A DNA stretch of 64,000 nucleotides from Perognathus longimembris pacificus (lineage: Eukaryota; Chordata; Mammalia; Rodentia; Heteromyidae). Location of the stretch: the NCBI RefSeq assembly GCF_023159225.1, contig NC_063162.1, positions 94,506,880-94,570,879 on the forward strand. The letters are read 5' to 3'. This document shows, piece after piece, positions 59,770 through 64,000 of this stretch. A model generated the notes under the pieces. The model ran no database searches. It had not been told where the DNA came from and saw only the letters and a list, made by a program, of their open reading frames with translations. Every line of letters starts with the position of its first letter. Position 1 is the stretch's first letter. The translations under genes and the position numbers were made by a program.

Positions 59770-60105
59770 CTTTACTGGCTTTGAAAAATATAGAAAGGGG
59801 CCCATAAACCAAGGAATGCAGGCCATGTCTAGAAGGTGAGAATGGCCCCTAGCTGAAAGCCAATTAGAAGAGAGAGACTTCAGTCCTATAATCACATGGA
59901 ATAGAATTCTGCCAACAACCAGAATGAATATGGAAGATAATTCCTCCACAAAGCCACTGGAAAGGAACATAATCCTGCTGGCATCTTGATTTTGGCCCAA
60001 TGAGACTCAAAGCAGAACCAGGTAAGCCACAGTTCTAACCTGTTGGATTTCTAACCAATAGCAAGTTTGTGATAATAAATTTATATTGCATAGTGCCACT
60101 AAAAA
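59770..60105 (+). repeat. Ancient MaLR-type LTR remnant (family uncertain)
   Basis: Ordered blocks match the 3' half of old mammalian LTRs of the MaLR group as I remember them: 'aaaccaaggaatgcaggcca', 'ccactggaaaggaac', 'tgctggcatcttgattttgg', 'cccaatgagact' and the terminal 'gataataaatttatatt'. No coding content. Confidence 0.5.
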
Positions 60106-61790
60106 TAGAAAGAAGTGGAATTTGTTAATGACCTAAGAATTTTAAATGATAAATACTGCTGAAATTTTCTTGCTTGTACCTTAGAGTACTTGAAATTGAA
60201 AATAAACATACAAATAATATAACCTATTTTTATGAAGAGTAAAACACTCTGGTACCCTAACAGTTCTTCCCCTTCTCTCCCTTTTCTCCACTCTCCTCTT
60301 CCCTCCTCTCCTGCCTTTCTGTTCCCCTATTGATTTTGATGATGAAAAATTATTAATACTAATGACACTAAACATTTATTTAGTGGTAATAAAAGCAAGA
60401 TTCAATCTTGAATAGTTATATTCTCATTTGATTTCTTATATCAATTTTACAAAATAGAATCTCTTATCATCTTTGTTTAACAGAGAAGTCATTGGAGTAC
60501 AAATATATCTGGGCATTTTTTTTATGCGTTCACTCTAGTCAGTAAAAGTAAGACTTAATCTTAAAATGCAGATACTGACAGACCACAGGTAGTAACAATT
60601 TACAAGAATTTTATATGTTTCTAAGTTACTTAAGCAATTGAATAAAACTTGAAATTGCCTCAACATGTAATATTGAGCAAATACTGCTGGTTTTGAACTC
60701 AGCACAATATATAAATTATTCATGAAATTCATATGTGCCACAAAGTGTTGTAAGGATTTATTTGTCAGCATCTCCTTGTTTTTGTTGTAATATTTACTTA
60801 TTTAGAGAAAAATATGTGATTATAATACTATATATTATATATGACATATATTCACATGTATACTTTTCTAAGAGTTGGTTACTAAATTTATATAGTTATG
60901 ATTATGGAATAATAATAATATATAGGTAACTAAATTAGACATGGTTAATAGCATTAATCTGCTATAATAGTATACACTATGTGTATAATAATATAATAAT
61001 ATTTTATATAACATTAATATTATAATATTTATTGAGCTTCAGAATCTGGTAGCAAACACTTTTGGATTCATTAGCATTTTTTCAAGTTTATATATTATAA
61101 ACCCTACAGACATGTAAATAATAGCAGAAAAATGGAAATTGTTTCCTTTGACCCTTTAGAAAGACTAGACTCTGAAAGGATGGAATAATCTTGAACCCAA
61201 TGTGGATTCAGAAATGTAGCTCTTCCTTCCACTGCACTTACTCCTGTAATGATTCTTGACTGAGATTTTAGGATGAAAATTATGTTGTCCTATTGTTTAT
61301 GTAATAAAGCACCATAAAGTTGATGTCTTCAATTATATCTTACACCCAGTGGCATATTCCAATTGTTGTTTTAGAAATGATTCAGGAAATATTTTCCTCT
61401 ATTTTTCAAGAATATTAAGTAACTTTTCTCAAAATTGTTTCCTGTTTTACATAGTAAATCATTTTCACATGTTTGCCTTTCCAGATCTTCAAAGGGATGC
61501 TATCTTGTGTTACAGAACTGATGTTTTGTGCTAAGGTTTTGTATGTGACTAGATTTTCTCATCCATAAAGGCATAGATTCCTATCTCAGAGGGCAAATCC
61601 ACCCATATTCAGGGCTGCCATATACATTCTGCTAAGTGAATAAAATAATTCAGTTTGGTGACTATTTGTTTGTAGAATAAGGAACACTATTCCACATGAA
61701 TATAGCTTTTAGAGTTTCTGTTGAGAAATCTATTATTCTGATGGGGTTGTCATCATTTGTAATTTGGTGCTTCTCTCTGGCACACTCGCA
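60106..61790. other. Unique AT-rich intergenic DNA
   Basis: No gene recognised. A CT-rich patch lies at about 60262-60325 and a (TA)/(AATA)-rich tract at about 60820-61030. Confidence 0.5.
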
Positions 61791-61799
61791 TTTCCCATT

Positions 61800-62710
61800 G
61801 CTCAATAATTACAATAACTGACTTCAAATTACTCTACAGAGGTGTGGTGAAAAAATCATCAAGGTGCTGACACAAAAACAGGCCTGCAGAACAATGGACT
61901 AGAAGAGAAGATATAGGAATAAACCTAAACAACCACGGACATCTGATTTTTGACAAAGAAGCAAAATTCATGCTTCGGAGGAAAAAAAATCACTCTAATG
62001 AAAGGGATGATGGAAGAATTAGGTGTTCACATGTGGAAAGCTGTAATTTATATCTTTGTTTTGTACTCTATACAAAAATTAAGTCAAGGTAATTCAAAGA
62101 TCTTAATGAAAGACTAGAAATGTTGAAATCGTTAGAGGAAATTTACAAGGAAGACACTTGGTAATATAAGCAGAGAGAAGGAAATTGTAGATAGTATCTC
62201 AATTTTTCAGGAAATAAGAGGAATAATTAACCAACAAGAAAACCTTCTTCACATCAAAGGCAACAATTATCATAGTAATGAAACAACCTATAGGATGGAA
62301 GAAAAATTTTGCAACTGATTCATCAAGAAAAGAATTAATATTCAAAATACATAAATACCATAAAAAACTAAATGTGAAAAGAACAAAAAATCAAATAAAT
62401 GACAAAATGAATTCAACCATTTTCAAAAAGAGCACAAATCGACAATAAATATGTGAAATAGTCAACCTTAGTCACAAAGGAAATGTAAATCAAAACAGTG
62501 AAATTTCATCCCACCTCAGTTGGAATGGCTTTCAGCTAGAAAACAAACAGCAAATATTGGCAATGATATGGGATAAAGGACAACTTATACACTGATAGCT
62601 GGATACAACTTAATGTGGCTACTATGGAAATCCATAAGGGAGAATATCTCAAAATACTAAAAATAGATCTGTGTTATAGAACAAAAGAGGAAAACAGATA
62701 GCTCTAAATG
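61800..62710 (+). repeat. Ancient L1 ORF2 remnant
   Basis: Degenerate ORF2 C-terminal sequence. Ordered remnants of conserved blocks include 'cagaacaatggactagaaga' (61887), 'ggacatctgatttttgacaa' (61938), 'ccttcttcacatcaaaggca' (62242), 'aatgtaaatcaaaacagtga' (62482) and 'ccacctcagttggaatggct' (62511). All frames are broken. It is much older than lineages A and B. Confidence 0.75.
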
Positions 62711-62779
62711 ATTATGTTAAACACTCAGGGAGATCTATAATAGGTAACCAAATTACTTAATATTTTTGGAAAAATATGA

Positions 62780-62990
62780 ACAAACCAACTTCAAATTAGT
62801 CAAAAGCAAGAAGTAAAGGTTAATAAAATGGAAACTAAAAATATATATAAAGGATCAATGAAACAAAAAGTTGGTTCTTTGAAAGGAAAGCAAAATTGAC
62901 AAATATTTAGCCGAAGTAAAAACAGAGAAGGTTAAGCTCAATAAAATTAGGCACCAAAAATCTATGAATTATATTTCTGTGAATACAATA
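62780..62990 (+). repeat. Ancient L1 ORF2 fragment (endonuclease-RT linker region)
   Basis: The 'caatgaaacaaaaagttggt' block corresponds to the ETKSWFFE motif of ORF2, with 'gcaaaattgacaaatattta' following. This lies upstream of the previous fragment's content in a normal L1 but here sits downstream, so it is a separate fragment. Confidence 0.55.
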
Positions 62991-64000
62991 TGACTAGATG
63001 AAGTTTTATTCCAGGAGAGTTTGCTCAGTTGAGAAGTTAGAATTTTACATTTCTTTAAGTTATCAACACCAACTATATGTAATAAAGTAGTTTTGAATTA
63101 TACCCAAATGTGTGAAAAGTGATTTAAAAGGGAATTTGCTATCCTAAAAATGTATGTAAATATCTATGAAAAGACACCTATGTAATGAATTGGTACTGTT
63201 ATGTAGACTACAGAAAATACCAGCTGTCAGTGTTTCTATTTTACTTGGGTGCCTTTTTGTTTGGTAGTCTAGACATAGCCTGTGTTTCTTAGACATGTTT
63301 ATAAATGGATTAGAAAGGTGGTCTAAATAAAGGCATCACTAAATTACAAAGCATCTTTTTGTTATGCACTGTTATTATTAAGAAAAGATTCCAAAGGAAG
63401 GCTTCTGGCAACGAATCACAGATTCTGACAGATGTTTTCTGCAGATGAGAGCTCAACTCCACCTTTCTCAAAAATGCAAGTTTTAGGAGAGGTCCTTCTT
63501 CCAGTGCCCCTGGGAAATAAGTTGCTGCAGAGAGTATGTTTCCTACAAACACTCCTACCATTGTTTGAAATCCGCTGGCAAAGTTCTGTTCTAGTAAATA
63601 AAAGATTTTGATACTTTAAAACACATTTTCCTCGCAGATTCAAAACTATAGCGCTTGCAACAGAAATTCAAAAATAAAGAAGTAGAGAAAGTAAAGTCGA
63701 AGAAAGTTTAATTTCTCTAAGGCTGTGAAATTTTGTGTGAAGAAAGCAGTTATTTGTGCTAAAAAATGTTGGAAAGGCTTAACAATTTGCGTTGAACAAT
63801 CCCTTTAGGTGATAGAAAGGAAAACTGAGGCCCATAGCAGGTAGGTGTTAGAGTTGAGATCCACGATTCTATTACTAATCCAATATTCTCTCCATTTCAT
63901 TTTCCAAGTGATGAAGGAAATAATGTGTGACAACAAAATTAACACTACTTAAGAGGTCAAGTATATTGCCCCATGTCACAGAGGTAGTAAGTTTTAGATT
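62990..64000. other. Unique AT-rich intergenic DNA
   Basis: No gene or repeat recognised. The overlapping minus-strand frames at 63310-63643 have no familiar domain. Confidence 0.45.

Overview
This is a 64 kb piece of mammalian nuclear DNA, AT-rich and gene-poor, and it looks rodent. The evidence is the SINE complement. There are many copies of a dimeric tRNA-Ala/ID-type SINE (head like an ID element, second monomer with an ID-like 'gtggcagagtgctagcc' core). There are also composite SINEs that join a B1/7SL-like half to an ID-like half. This mix resembles the IDL/Geo SINEs described for geomyoid rodents (kangaroo rats, pocket mice, pocket gophers). The species is an inference; the rodent call is firmer. 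No spliced host gene could be recognised.

Layout. 1-3.3 kb: unique AT-rich DNA with old SINEs. 3.5-4.7 kb (minus strand): an intronless copy of IMP4, a U3 snoRNP/SSU-processome Brix protein. It has an uninterrupted 286-codon frame and a CpG-rich, promoter-like upstream flank. 4.79-5.12 kb: a solo ERV LTR with a perfect 5-bp target duplication. 5-38 kb: mostly unique AT-rich intergenic sequence with scattered SINEs, 3' ends of L1, microsatellites, a GC-rich patch at 35.1-35.6 kb and a cluster of three SINEs at 35.57-36.15 kb. 38.7-40.1 kb: a truncated L1 plus a SINE inside one shared target-site duplication. 40.2-41.3 kb: a decayed TPT1 (TCTP) processed pseudogene split by a SINE. 41.9-45.2 kb: an L1 inverted by twin priming, carrying two later SINE insertions with perfect target duplications. 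46.8-53.9 kb: a full-length 7.06 kb L1 with 5' UTR, ORF1, ORF2, 3' UTR and a 13-bp target duplication, disabled by a SINE in ORF1 and several ORF2 lesions. 57.1 kb: a U6 snRNA pseudogene next to an L1 tail. 59.8-60.1 kb: an old MaLR-type LTR remnant. 61.8-63 kb: ancient L1 fragments.

How the parts relate. Almost everything recognisable is a product of retrotransposition. L1 supplied the machinery, and the SINEs, IMP4, TPT1 and U6 copies are its likely passengers. Two L1 lineages are present, separable by their ORF2 C-termini and 3' UTRs. Nested insertions give a relative order of events. The only locus with a plausible claim to encode a working host protein is the IMP4 retrocopy. I found no undescribed multi-gene system, CRISPR array or operon-like structure.
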